A stretch of DNA of 42,138 nucleotides, taken from positions 1 to 42,138 of the forward strand of contig NZ_JACHBG010000033.1 of assembly GCF_014207095.1 (NCBI RefSeq), read 5' to 3'. Numbering within the stretch: position 1 is the first letter of the stretch; each line of letters starts with the position of its first letter. Shown here one piece after another: positions 15,319-23,594 of the stretch. Both the position numbers and the translations under genes were made by a program. This stretch comes from Martinezella lusitana. GTDB lineage: Bacteria > Pseudomonadota > Alphaproteobacteria > Rhizobiales > Rhizobiaceae. The notes beneath the pieces are model-generated. The model was not told the origin of the DNA. It made no database searches and was given only the letters and a program-made list of their open reading frames with translations.

Positions 15319-16607
15319 TGGCGAAATCTTCGGCGATCCTTGGCGTCCATCTTCTGGATCAGAACATCGGGAAGGTGAGGGTAGGGACCCTGACGCGCGA
15401 TAGTGACGGCGCGGTCGCGTTTGTCGTTGCGGAAACGTTCCTGCGGGATCCAAGGCGGCCAATTTTGAGCCTGGGCTGGTTCGATCCTGACGATGACGAG
15501 GGCACACGCAATCGTCTGGCGCGGCGTGGGGACAAAATTGGGCTTCACGGCACATTGCCACCATGGTTTTCAGGATTGCTTCCAGAGGGCGCCCTCAGGG
15601 ACCTCGTGTTGAACGAGATGGGGCCGGGCGATCACGATGAGTTCGACGTCCTGACCCGCCTCGGCGGCGATCTCCCCGGCGCAATCCTCGTCGTCCCCGA
15701 AACAGCGGTTCCAGCGTCAGCCGGCCCGATCACCATTGAAAAGAAAGATGGTGTGGATGTCCCGCTGCCCGATGGCACGGTCAAATTCTCGCTCGCCGGT
15801 GTGCAGCTCAAGTTCACGGCCAACGTCGAGGGCGACAGATTGACGGTTCCCGGTCGCGGTAACACCGGCCGCTGCATCATCAAGGTGGCAAGCGAGCGAT
15901 ACCCAGGGCTGCCGGAAGCTGAACATGCGGCCATGCAGATGGCAAGGACGATCGGCGTGCGGACAGCAAACTGCCGGCTTGTCTCCAGCACCGCGATCAG
16001 CGGCATCCCTGCGGAACTGTTGGCTCATGGTGAGCGCGTTCTCGTCGTCGATCGCTTCGACCGTGCCGACGATGATCGTCGCATTCACATCGAAGACGCA
16101 GCCCAAATTCTAGGAGCGATCGGCGATCGAAAATATACGATGGCGACGACCGAGACCATCATCAACATGGTGCGCCGCTTCAGCACCGACCATCGCGATG
16201 ACATATTGGAAGCCATCCGCAGGGTAGTTGCAGACGTGCTTTTAGGCAATGGCGACAACCATCTCAAGAACTGGTCTTTCCGTTTCCCGGCACCTGGCGA
16301 AATCCGGCTGTCGCCGGCCTACGATATTGTCCCGACCGTTCTTTACATGCCGTCCGACACTATGGCGCTGAGGTTCGTCAAAACCCACAGCTTCGAAAGC
16401 GTGAACCTGCATCGCTTTGAGAGGGTCGCAAGTTTTCTTCGCCTGGACGCGAAGCTGATCACACGCGAGGTCGTTGCGACAGTCAGGCGTGCGCTGGAGC
16501 ATTGGCCGACATCGGCGCCTAAACTACTGGGGGAAAAGAAAGCAAAGCAGCTTCTTGATCGCCTTGGCACGCTGAGCCTGGTGGACGAAGTGCGGCGTCA
16601 ATCGTAG
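15318..16607 (+). CDS. hipA: HipA-like serine/threonine kinase toxin
   Basis: The product has about 429 residues, a normal HipA length. The N-terminal subdomain (couple-HipA; about 10-110) includes FSGLLPEGALRDLVLNEM. The kinase core holds LPDGTVKFSLAGVQLKF, then RCIIKVASERYPGLPEAEHA, the catalytic loop VLLGNGDNHLKNWSF with Asp and Asn, and the metal-binding SPAYDIVPT. HipA kinases phosphorylate aminoacyl-tRNA synthetases (GltX in E. coli) and cause growth arrest. ATG 15318 overlaps the hipB stop; GTG 15315 is an alternative. All key motifs are present, so this is the one toxin in the cluster that looks functional. Confidence 0.9.
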   Translation: MAKSSAILGVHLLDQNIGKVRVGTLTRDSDGAVAFVVAETFLRDPRRPILSLGWFDPDDDEGTRNRLARRGDKIGLHGTLPPWFSGLLPEGALRDLVLNEMGPGDHDEFDVLTRLGGDLPGAILVVPETAVPASAGPITIEKKDGVDVPLPDGTVKFSLAGVQLKFTANVEGDRLTVPGRGNTGRCIIKVASERYPGLPEAEHAAMQMARTIGVRTANCRLVSSTAISGIPAELLAHGERVLVVDRFDRADDDRRIHIEDAAQILGAIGDRKYTMATTETIINMVRRFSTDHRDDILEAIRRVVADVLLGNGDNHLKNWSFRFPAPGEIRLSPAYDIVPTVLYMPSDTMALRFVKTHSFESVNLHRFERVASFLRLDAKLITREVVATVRRALEHWPTSAPKLLGEKKAKQLLDRLGTLSLVDEVRRQS

Positions 16608-16688
16608 TCTTTGGCTCACGTCGGTCCGGGCCTTGCACTCTCTCTAATTCACCCCTATGTTTGGGGGTGGATTAGAAAGGGCAATAGG

Positions 16689-17279
16689 ATGGAACATCTG
16701 ACAACGGCACAAGCGGCTTTTGTGGTTGATGCGCCTCTAGACACTTTCAAAAAGGTTGTCGAGCGCGCGCCGATCAAGCCGCAACTCGTGAAGCGAGGCG
16801 GTCGGAATATTAGGCAGTTCGGTCAAGCCGAGCTGGTATTTCTCCATGCCTATGACGAACTCAAACAGGCGCTGACACCCAAGAGCCAGTCCGAATTCTA
16901 CGAGGCGTTGCGAAGCTCTCTCAAACGCGGTCACGCGAAAGAGGTCGTGTTCGGTAAACAGCGCTACGACATTGGTCAGCACCTGGTCTTCGTCGAGCGT
17001 AAGCTGAAGGAACTCGACAAGCTCACTGCTCAAATCGACCTATCCGGCAAGGAACCGCTAATCCGGGGAACGCAAATCGAGGCGCATCGGATTGCCGCTC
17101 TCCTCGACGCCGGCGCGACTGTCAAAGATGTCCTTCGCGACTATCCCTCCTTGAAGGAGCAACAGGTCGTTTCCGCGGGAGTCTATGCGGAGGCGCATCC
17201 GAAGGCGGGGCGGCCGTATCCGAAGCAAACGGCAAAAGCCGCCATGCGCGCAGCCGATCTTAGCGCGTTGGATGACTGA
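16689..17279 (+). CDS. DUF433 antitoxin (second copy)
   Basis: The product has about 196 residues. An N-terminal MerR/HTH-like domain (LTTAQAAFVVDAPLDTFKKV) is followed by the DUF433 domain: GKEPLIRGTQIEAHRIAALL, then VLRDYPSLKEQQVVSAGVYA and EAHPKAGRPYP. ATG 16689 is preceded by a purine-rich AAAGGGCAATAGG; the upstream ATG at 16611 adds unrelated residues. It lies 81 bp after hipA in the same orientation and its stop directly precedes a VapC-like gene (17282), which is broken. It is clearly related in architecture to 14045-14698 but diverged. Confidence 0.8.
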   Translation: MEHLTTAQAAFVVDAPLDTFKKVVERAPIKPQLVKRGGRNIRQFGQAELVFLHAYDELKQALTPKSQSEFYEALRSSLKRGHAKEVVFGKQRYDIGQHLVFVERKLKELDKLTAQIDLSGKEPLIRGTQIEAHRIAALLDAGATVKDVLRDYPSLKEQQVVSAGVYAEAHPKAGRPYPKQTAKAAMRAADLSALDD

Positions 17280-17281
17280 GC

Positions 17282-17645
17282 TTGAAATATCTGCTCCATA
17301 CAAATGTCTTAAAGGAAATCGGTCGACCCGAGCCGCACGAAAATGTGGCGGCCTCGATACGGTTGACGATACTGATCTCGCGATCAGCGTGATCTCGGTT
17401 CGAGAGGTTCCGAAAAGCATCGAGAGAAAGCGGAACACCGACGAGGCTGTCGCCCGCCGGTGGGGGCAAATGCCGGGACAATCGGACAAGATTCCGACGT
17501 TATCGGTTTGGCCGCGACGGCGCAGGTAAATGACCTTGTCGTCGTCACCCGAAACACCGCTGATTTTCAAGGGCGGGCGTCACAATCCTGGACCCGTTTA
17601 AGAAGACTGCCAAACCTGCCTGGCCAGGCTCGTCTGCCGATTAAT
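17282..17645 (+). pseudogene. VapC-like PIN-domain toxin, decayed
   Basis: The sequence starts LKYLLHTNVLKEIGRPEPHE, clearly the N-terminus of a VapC ribonuclease, but the first catalytic Asp of the usual LLDTNVL is His. After VAA the frame shifts; DTVDDTDLAISVISVREVPK follows in another frame. A central deletion then removes residues before SDVIGLAATAQVNDLVVVTR and NTADFQG. At least two frame changes, one deletion and a lost active-site residue make it inactive. There is no ATG start; the TTG at 17282 sits 3 bp after the DUF433 stop. Confidence 0.8.
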
Positions 17646-17671
17646 CATGTTCGAAAATGCATTTAGTTCGT

Positions 17672-17995
17672 TTAGTGCGGAAAAGCCAAAATGATTATTG
17701 CAAAAGAGACGGTGCCCGGTTGAGCGACCGAAATGTGCTTGTGGTCGAGCCCGCATTCTTCATGCAACAAGGTGTCGATATGGTGTGCTGGGATGCCGCT
17801 CTCGGCTCTAAAAGCTTCCGCGAGCTCGATGTCGAACATCGCTCTCGTCATTCGGGCGCGAGCGCGCAAAATTTCCTTCTTCGCCTTGGTTAATGTTTCG
17901 CCATCGATTTTGTCGAGCCACGCGTTGTAGCGATCGCGCGCTGATGCGCTGCGTTCTTCTGCAGGCTTATTGAAACGCTGACGACCAGGCAGCAT
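17672..17995 (-). CDS. Hypothetical protein
   Basis: The 107-residue product is mostly helical and basic in its first half (RQRFNKPAEERSASARDRYN, then KIDGETLTKAKKEILRARAR) and ends in a hydrophobic tail (VSFAIIILAFPH). I recognise no family. Its position 33 bp downstream of 18028-18348 on the same strand suggests it is the last gene of that transcript. The next convergent element is the VapC pseudogene on the other strand. Coding potential is moderate, and it could be a chance frame. Confidence 0.4.
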   Translation of the reverse strand: MLPGRQRFNKPAEERSASARDRYNAWLDKIDGETLTKAKKEILRARARMTRAMFDIELAEAFRAESGIPAHHIDTLLHEECGLDHKHISVAQPGTVSFAIIILAFPH

Positions 17996-18027
17996 TCTGG
18001 TTAAGTGTAGATCGCGCCAGAAGATTG

Positions 18028-18348
18028 CTACCGGTCAGAGTGAACTGGCCGAGTCTCGCTGATCTCAACTTTGGGCAAGCTGCTGGCTTCAAAAAGAGGA
18101 GCACTAAGCCGCTTCTCTTCGTCCATCAAGTGGCCAAGCTGCCGTGCCGATAGCGCCGCGACTTTATGCACTAAAACGGAAACTATTAGGCTGCTGACGG
18201 CCATTGCGTAGGGAATCCAATTGGGCTGAACCCTTTCAATCGACAGAGAAATAAAGGTTGAGAAGCCACCGACTGCCAAGATCGAGATCGCTACACCGTT
18301 AAAATACGCGATTTGAGCCCGTAGTTGCTCTTTCTTCGCCTCAGACAT
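18028..18348 (-). CDS. Small two-helix membrane protein
   Basis: The product has 106 residues. A short charged N-terminus (MSEAKKEQLRAQIAYFNG) is followed by two hydrophobic helices at about 18-36 (VAISILAVGGFSTFISLSI) and 45-65 (YAMAVSSLIVSVLVHKVAAL), then a charged tail. The shape is that of the 2-TM proteins often encoded next to nuclease effectors in bacterial defence loci. It starts 36 bp after the end of the nuclease-like gene and on the same strand, so the two probably form an operon. I do not recognise a family. Confidence 0.55.
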   Translation of the reverse strand: MSEAKKEQLRAQIAYFNGVAISILAVGGFSTFISLSIERVQPNWIPYAMAVSSLIVSVLVHKVAALSARQLGHLMDEEKRLSAPLFEASSLPKVEISETRPVHSDR

Positions 18349-18384
18349 CGACGGCCCTCCATTGATCCCGGCACGCAGTCATTT

Positions 18385-19644
18385 TCAACCCGGTAATATT
18401 AAAATGCGTGGCTTTATCAGCTCCGGAACATTATACCCTTGCACGGTGATCGTAAGCTCACGGTTGGCATCATCCTTGTGCCCGAACAAGTAGGTCCAAC
18501 TGCTCTCAGAACGTTTCTGGACCAGCTTCTTGAATTTGGGGTGCGCTGGAGTAACCTCTCCGATCTTCGCAAGGACGGCGCTGAAATCCTTATTCCGATT
18601 AAAGATAAGGACCGCTGCTTTTGTATCTCGCCAGCTAAGATAAGAAAGCACCTGATCAAGGGTTTCCAGATAGCCCTTTTCGCCGGTCCAGAATTTGCAT
18701 TCGCCAATAAAGATATTTTTCCTATCGACTTTGATCAGAATGTCGGACTTTCCTTCATAGTTGAAAGTTTCGGCCGTCGCATCGCCGGCAAAATGCCCAT
18801 TGAGCTGGACTAGAAAATGGGTCCGCAAGCTCTCTCCATCGATTTCCCGGAACGCCCCGGGGCTTTGCTCCATGACGCCGACCATATTCTCCATCACCAA
18901 TAGAACATGCTCATAGTCTTCTGGGGTGAGAATAGGCTCTGGCTTGTACGGATCGCGAGAAGCAACGGGCCTTGGGACAGAAGGATGAATGGTACGACGG
19001 ACGGAAGGAACTGCGAACGTTTGGCTCGCGCCGGGGCGCTCCTTCATTTTAAAACCCAACCCAGCAAGAAGCGATTTGCCTCGGAGAAGTTTTTCCTTGC
19101 GATGGTCAATTGTTCTCATCGCTAAGTCCCCTAGGCTCGCGTTGTAGGCCTGCGCGTCATTTGTCAACCAGCTCAAATGCAGATTGATCGATGCAACCAT
19201 TCCATCGATCTGCTGCCTCACGCGCTCTGCCGTAAGATCGGTTCCCGCGATGGAAAACGAGATAACGCCATCGTCCACATGCGCCCGGGGATTGTTGAAA
19301 TTGCTGGTCGTGGGCTGGATATCAAATCCGACTTTATCGCCGGTGAAAGGCAGCTCGACGTCAACTGCCGTTCCAGTAATGTAATGCGGGCGCGAACGGT
19401 CATCTATCCACCTGTTTTGATCCTGACTGATATCGATTTGAGCTTCCCGTTGGTCGACCACCAAATCATCTGGGTAAATCGTGGGAACCTCGAACGCGAA
19501 TTCGCTCACAAGGTAACGAGCCAGATCGGTGGTAGACGTATTGAGAAGCTCGTCGCCATTCTTGGCCTCGACAGTAGCAATCAGCTTTTGCCTCCACGCC
19601 TCTTGCGTTGCGAACCAGTCACCTTTGTTGAAAAGGTAGTCATT
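18385..19644 (-). pseudogene. PD-(D/E)XK nuclease-like gene, 5' end cut off by IS630
   Basis: A 419-residue product remains. The C-terminal domain (about 300-390) holds EGKSDILIKVDRKNIFIGECKFWTG, a D-x(n)-E-x-K nuclease core, followed by QVLSYLSWRDTKAAVLIFN as in restriction-like folds. The N-terminal domain is unrecognised. The present frame runs into the IS630 end and has no ATG or good start. Removing IS630 plus one TA joins it to ATG 22184 on the far side (MRGYRSGSN) with GGGAGA about 10 nt upstream, giving a 428-residue protein. The next gene downstream is a 2-TM protein. Together they look like a two-gene defence-type module, disabled by the insertion. Confidence 0.65.
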
Positions 19645-19661
19645 ATACCAATCGGCATTGG

Positions 19662-20230
19662 TCAGAACCGATGTGCCCAGTCGCGCATTCCGATTGACAT
19701 GATCTTCCAGGGCTGGTCGACCAGCTTGTTCCAAGCGGCGCAGCAATGATTGACGATGTCGTCGTAGGATGTGAAGACGCGGTTCGACAGCCAGTTGTCG
19801 CGCAGGAATTGCCAGACATTTTCAACAGGATTCAGTTCTGGGGATCGCGGCGGCAGGAAGAGCAGGGTGATGTTTTCCGGCACGATCAGCTTGGCCGATG
19901 AATGCCAACCCGCCTGATCGAGGATCAGAACCGCGTGCGCACCGTTATCGACCTCGCGGCTGATTTCCTGAAGGTGCGCGTTCATTGCCTCTGTGTCGCA
20001 CCAGGGCATGACAATGCCTGCACCCTTACCCTTCTTCGGGCAGATCGCCCCGAATATGTAGGTCCATAGCGTTCGCTGATCGTGGGGGGCCGATGGACGC
20101 GTTCCCCGTTGCGCCCATCGCCGCGTCATCTTGTTCTTTTGCCCGATGCGGGCTTCATCTTGCCACCACAGCTCTATTTCTGTGCCTGGAGCGAGGGTCT
20201 TGCTGATCGCGCTGATCTCTTCCGGGAAAC
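19662..20230 (-). pseudogene. IS630 transposase, C-terminal part
   Basis: This is the DDE half of the transposase: FPEEISAISKTLAPGTEIEL, then WWQDEARIGQKNK (first Asp), LILDQAGWHSSAKL (second Asp) and LLFLPPRSPELNPVENVWQF (the third acidic residue in the PVENVW motif). It ends MRDWAHRF. The frame is open from the IS110 junction to the stop. Joining it to the N-terminal part across the junction gives ...EDFKKRFPEE..., with no lost residue. Confidence 0.85.
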
Positions 20231-21584
20231 TTATGGAATGGCCCGCCCTTTCACCCAGCATCGAGTAGGATGCTGATATCGGGAAAGAGAAAGGAACGAG
20301 CGAATGTCTATTGCTATCCTCGGTGTTGATCTGGGCAAGAACTCTTGCAGCATAGTTGGCGTCGATGCGGCCGGTGCCGTGGTCGTTCGTCGTACAATGC
20401 GCCGGCAGACGCTGATCGACTATGTGACGAAGCTTCCGGCCTGTGTGGTCGCAATGGAAGCATGTTGCGGCGCGCATCATCTGGGACGCCTGTTTATGGC
20501 GCAAGGCCACCAGATCCGGTTGATGTCGCCCGAATACGTTCGCCCATATATCAAAGCGCAGAAGAACGATGACCGCGATGCGGAGGGGATCGCGGAGGCC
20601 GCTTCACGGCCGACAATGCGTTTCGTTGAACTCAAGAGCCAGGAGCAGTTAGATATCCAGACGTTGCATCGGGTGCGTTCGCGCCTCGTAGCCGAACGAA
20701 CGAACCTTCTCAACCAATTGCGAGCGATCTTGCTGGAACGCGGGGTGATCTTTCCTGCTGGCAGGCGAAAGTTCGAGCTTGATTTGGATCGCATGCGTTC
20801 CGAGGGCAATGAGACCTTGTCGCCCCGCATGCGTCAGCTGATTGACGGGCTGCGTGCCGAATGGAAAGAGCTCGACGCGAAGATTGGGGCGCTGAACGAT
20901 GAGTTTGTCCAACTGGCGCGCAACGATGCCGCCACACGCAGGTTGACCTCGATCCCTGGCATTGGGGTGCTCAACGCGACGGCTTTGGTCGCGGCCGTGG
21001 GTAATGCAAGCAGCTTTGCCAAGGCCCGAGACCTTGGCTCCTGGCTTGGGTTGGTTCCGAGACAATACAGCACGGGCGGCAAGGCACGGCTGCTTGGGAT
21101 ATCCAAGCGTGGCAACACCTATCTGCGCACTTTGCTCATCCATGGCGCGCGTGCGGCATTGCCATCGCTTTCAAAAAGCGACACTCCTTTGGGGCGATGG
21201 CTGACAGCAATGATCGAGAGAGGCGTGCATCGGAACGCAGTGGTGGTGGCGTTGGCCAACAAGCTGGCGCGTATCGCTTGGGCCGCTTTACGCAAAGAGA
21301 CACGCTTCGAACGCGGTTACCTGGTAGCGACGGCATAATTGGGTCGGAACATGCTATCGCACGTAGCCCAATGAGGTTTGCAGGAAGGATCGTGAAGATG
21401 GCCTGACAGTCGATCGGCGTTTGGAAAGCCCGGTTTAAAAAATGGCACATGATGCCGAGAAACTTATGGGGCTCTAGACGCGCGGATGTCCATCTTGGCC
21501 ATGGGGGCGACCCATGAGACCGTATACGTTGACGCAGACTGATCAGAACACCGTAAAATCTTCTTGCAGACGGGCGGGCCATAC
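20231..21584 (+). mobile_element. IS110-family (IS1111-like) element inside IS630
   Basis: The insertion is defined by where IS630 transposase coding stops and resumes. There is no target duplication, as is normal for IS110. Subterminal inverted ATGGCCCGCCC/GGGCGGGCCAT blocks (near 20234-20248 and 21570-21582) are typical of the IS1111 subgroup. The single gene is on the opposite strand to the IS630 transposase. About 245 bp follow its stop inside the element; this non-coding flank could correspond to the guide-RNA region described for IS110 elements. Confidence 0.85.
20304..21338 (+). CDS. IS110-family DEDD transposase/recombinase
   Basis: The 344-residue protein has an N-terminal RuvC-like DEDD domain with Asp in ILGVDLGKNSC, Glu in CVVAMEACCGAHHLG and two Asp in AQKNDDRDAEGIAEA. 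The middle is helical. The C-terminal Transposase_20 domain has LTSIPGIGVLNATAL and the SWLGLVPRQYSTGGKARLLG motif with the catalytic Ser region. These enzymes move DNA as circles and, in recently studied members, use a bridge RNA. The frame is intact, so this is one of the few elements here that may still be active. The start ATG 20304 has a GAACGAGCGA purine-rich leader. Confidence 0.92.
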   Translation: MSIAILGVDLGKNSCSIVGVDAAGAVVVRRTMRRQTLIDYVTKLPACVVAMEACCGAHHLGRLFMAQGHQIRLMSPEYVRPYIKAQKNDDRDAEGIAEAASRPTMRFVELKSQEQLDIQTLHRVRSRLVAERTNLLNQLRAILLERGVIFPAGRRKFELDLDRMRSEGNETLSPRMRQLIDGLRAEWKELDAKIGALNDEFVQLARNDAATRRLTSIPGIGVLNATALVAAVGNASSFAKARDLGSWLGLVPRQYSTGGKARLLGISKRGNTYLRTLLIHGARAALPSLSKSDTPLGRWLTAMIERGVHRNAVVVALANKLARIAWAALRKETRFERGYLVATA

Positions 21585-22076
21585 GTTTTTTAAAATCCTC
21601 CACCGCCAATTCGTTCTGGGCATAGTGGCGAGGACGGGCAGACAGCTTGGCAAAGCCCATGGCCTTCAACTCACGTCCCACGTGCTTTCGTCCAGCGATA
21701 TCCGATAGTCCTCGAATATCAAGCGTGCCAGGTCCTTCAACCGCCAGCGCACAACGCCGTGAATCGCCGGGATCGGCCCCTTCTCCACAAGACGACGAAG
21801 CTCCTGGCGCTGATCGTCGTTGAGTTTCGGACGCTTGCCCGGAGCCTTCACGTTTAAAAGACCCTCAGGGCCTTGCGTGTTAAAGCGCTCGACCCAGTCC
21901 CGCACGATCTGCACAGTCACGCCACCAACTCTCGCGGCCTCGCCGCGCGTCGCTCCATCATAAATCTGCGCGAGAGCCAGAAGCCGCCGCGTCTGAGCGG
22001 CATCTTTCGACAGCCGCGCCGCCTTGCGCAAGTCATCGCCAACATAATCCGTCCGAAGCCGAAGTGCTGATCCCAT
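21585..22076 (-). pseudogene. IS630 transposase, N-terminal part, frameshifted
   Basis: ATG 22076 is preceded by GGGAGG. The HTH region reads LLALAQIYDGATRGEAARVG, then GVTVQIVRDWVERFN, and the linker continues to ISLDEST. The frame then breaks. GRELKAMGFAKLSARPRHYA, QNELAVEDFKKR follows one frame over, so one G is missing near 21680-21682 (ACG-GTG-GGA expected). It could be a decay mutation, although some IS630 elements use programmed frameshifting; no slippery run is present here. Confidence 0.8.
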
Positions 22077-22264
22077 GGCAAACCTCCCGTTTGCACCATG
22101 GATTCAGATTCATCGCGTTTTGTGAACCCTCAAGAGTCAGCAGCAATGCCGATTGGTATTAGAGCCAGAACGATAGCCGCGCATGGATAAACGTCTCCCA
22201 AGATCAAGCACTTAAGGAGATAATATATTACCGATTACCAGATATACCCATTCTGAGACCTACA

Positions 22265-22363
22265 ATGAGCATTGCGCACAGCTTTTTTCAGTGTTGGCTG
22301 CTTTATATTGCGTCGGGTTACTGCATTTCGACGCTTGCCGCCCTCGTGGTTTTTTCATCCTGA
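22265..22363 (+). CDS. Possible small membrane peptide (32 aa)
   Basis: ATG 22265 opens MSIAHSFFQCWLLYIASGYC, followed by ISTLAALVVFSS: one or two hydrophobic segments. GAGACC lies just before the ATG, a weak ribosome binding site. It lies upstream of the native start region of the nuclease gene and runs the opposite way. It may be a chance frame; I list it because the 450 bp between IS630 and 22610 hold no larger gene. Confidence 0.2.
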   Translation: MSIAHSFFQCWLLYIASGYCISTLAALVVFSS

Positions 22364-22404
22364 TGGGCGCCCCCGCTCCAGCTCTTTAGATATCGATCCG
22401 AATT

Positions 22405-22548
22405 TCAGAGAGTGACGGTACCCTCAATGCATGTCGTTACTTCGCCGCCAATCCAGATTTCCGCGCCCAACTGGTCCACATGGCCGGGAATTATCGGGGC
22501 ACCCAAAATCGCAAAAACGCCCGCCAAGCATGTGATGTAGGCTCGCAT
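22405..22548 (-). CDS. Possible small secreted peptide
   Basis: ATG 22548 begins MRAYITCLAGVFAILGAPII, which resembles a signal peptide, followed by a short polar tail (HVDQLGAEIWIGGEVTTCIE). The product has 47 residues. The longer frame starts at 22602. No ribosome binding site stands out and I recognise no family, so confidence is low. Confidence 0.25.
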   Translation of the reverse strand: MRAYITCLAGVFAILGAPIIPGHVDQLGAEIWIGGEVTTCIEGTVTL

Positions 22549-22609
22549 AGCGCGAATCGATAAATGGCCGTATTGAACTGGGCAATCTATCTCGAATGAC
22601 AACAGTTAA

Positions 22610-23350
22610 ATGGGAACGCACGATACCATGCCGCATGAAATTCTCGACTTCGTTGCCCGAATAGCATGGCCGTCTGTCGCGTTGACAGCCATCGTCATTC
22701 TCGGACCGTTTGGCGTGTTAAAAACTACCTTGGGCGAAGTGGCGGTCAAGCTTTTTGGAATCACGTCAGCCGTGCATGATTTCAAAATAATCGCAACCGA
22801 TTTTCACAAGACGCAGGAAGCCCTGAGAAATTCCACGGGTTGGGTGGACGAGTTGCAGATACAACTGCACTCAATTGCCGAGCAATTGGAAAGTCTGAGG
22901 CGTACGACACAGGACATCAACATCACGACCCAAGACTTGGCTATTACCGAGGGGAGCCGGTCGTTGGCACAGTCGGTCGAATCCGACGGTTCTGTCGAAA
23001 ATGTCGAAGCAACCCTCCCCACTCTTTCCGTTGATCAGATGTATGATGATATTCGGGATCGCTGGTACACGTTGACGGAGCAGCTGAAGAGCAGGGTAGG
23101 TGCCGAAAACTTTGATGCTCGCTCCATCGGTGCTGTTGCTCGACGACACGTTGATGGTCGCCGTGCGCGTCCTCTCACTTTGATGGAGGCGGACAGGTTC
23201 GAACGACTTCATTCGCAGATGAAGCGTTTCAACCGCCTGCAGAGCACTCGGCACGAATGGTTGACACACGAAGTTTACAGCGCGTTCATTAAATCCGTCG
23301 AGCAGGCGACAGCCTCGCTCTCGGCAGCGAAGTCAGGACGAAGAGCTTGA
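22610..23350 (+). CDS. Membrane-anchored coiled-coil protein, unknown function
   Basis: The 246-residue product has a hydrophobic segment at about 18-38 (IAWPSVALTAIVILGPFGVL) that looks like one membrane span. Long helical sequence follows (KTQEALRNSTGWVDELQIQL, then HSIAEQLESLRRTTQDINIT) with heptad-like spacing, a Ser/Asp linker near 115-140 and a basic helical C-terminus. ATG 22628 (MPHEILDFV) is an alternative start. No enzyme motif is seen. It lies between the nuclease locus and the DUF4041 gene and shares the anchor-plus-coil plan of several other genes here, so a role in the same defence setting is possible. Confidence 0.55.
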   Translation: MGTHDTMPHEILDFVARIAWPSVALTAIVILGPFGVLKTTLGEVAVKLFGITSAVHDFKIIATDFHKTQEALRNSTGWVDELQIQLHSIAEQLESLRRTTQDINITTQDLAITEGSRSLAQSVESDGSVENVEATLPTLSVDQMYDDIRDRWYTLTEQLKSRVGAENFDARSIGAVARRHVDGRRARPLTLMEADRFERLHSQMKRFNRLQSTRHEWLTHEVYSAFIKSVEQATASLSAAKSGRRA

Positions 23351-23594
23351 AGATCGCTGCGCATGCCACGTGACAATTCTAATGGACCCGGCAGGAAACC
23401 TGCAAAAAGACATCCAAGTGGCCTTGCTTCGACAAAACATGACAGCTTGGCAGCGAACGTTTCTCGCCGACATCCAAGCTCTCTTTGAGCAGTCTGCCGG
23501 GATGCGCTCAAACTGCTCTGGTCGATCGCGCCATCGCAGCGGGTTGGCAGGTGGACGAGGTGCCAGGAGGACACATTCGCGTGGAGTCGGTGTT
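23351..23594 (+). other. Remnant-rich gap
   Basis: I see no intact gene here. A short plus-strand frame ends in QTALVDRAIAAGWQVDEVPG, GHIRVESVF at 23598, which looks like the C-terminus of a real protein, but upstream the frame closes at once and another frame (MTAWQRTFLADIQALFEQSA) takes over. This suggests a frameshifted small gene remnant. Both strands were read; neither gives a complete product. Confidence 0.3.

Larger units (their letters stand above)
19646..22156 (-). mobile_element. IS630-family element carrying an IS110/IS1111-type insertion
   Basis: The ends are inverted repeats: 19645-19660 and 22144-22159 are exact 16-base reverse complements (ATACCAATCGGCATTG). A TA lies at each junction, as expected for IS630. 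Without the inner element it is about 1.16 kb, the usual IS630 size. The transposase is split by the IS110-type element at 20231-21584 and also has a frameshift near 21681. It sits nine codons into the nuclease-like gene at 18385-19644. Exact end assignment could move by one or two bases because of the TATA context on the left. Confidence 0.85.

Noticed and set aside
19645..19746. In-frame N-terminal extension of the nuclease gene
   Set aside because: These residues come from the IS630 end, the only start is a TTG, and the rebuilt gene has a better start at 22184.
21585..21700. Programmed frameshift in the IS630 transposase
   Set aside because: No slippery A/G run is present at the break near 21681; a lost base explains it more simply, so it is listed as decay.
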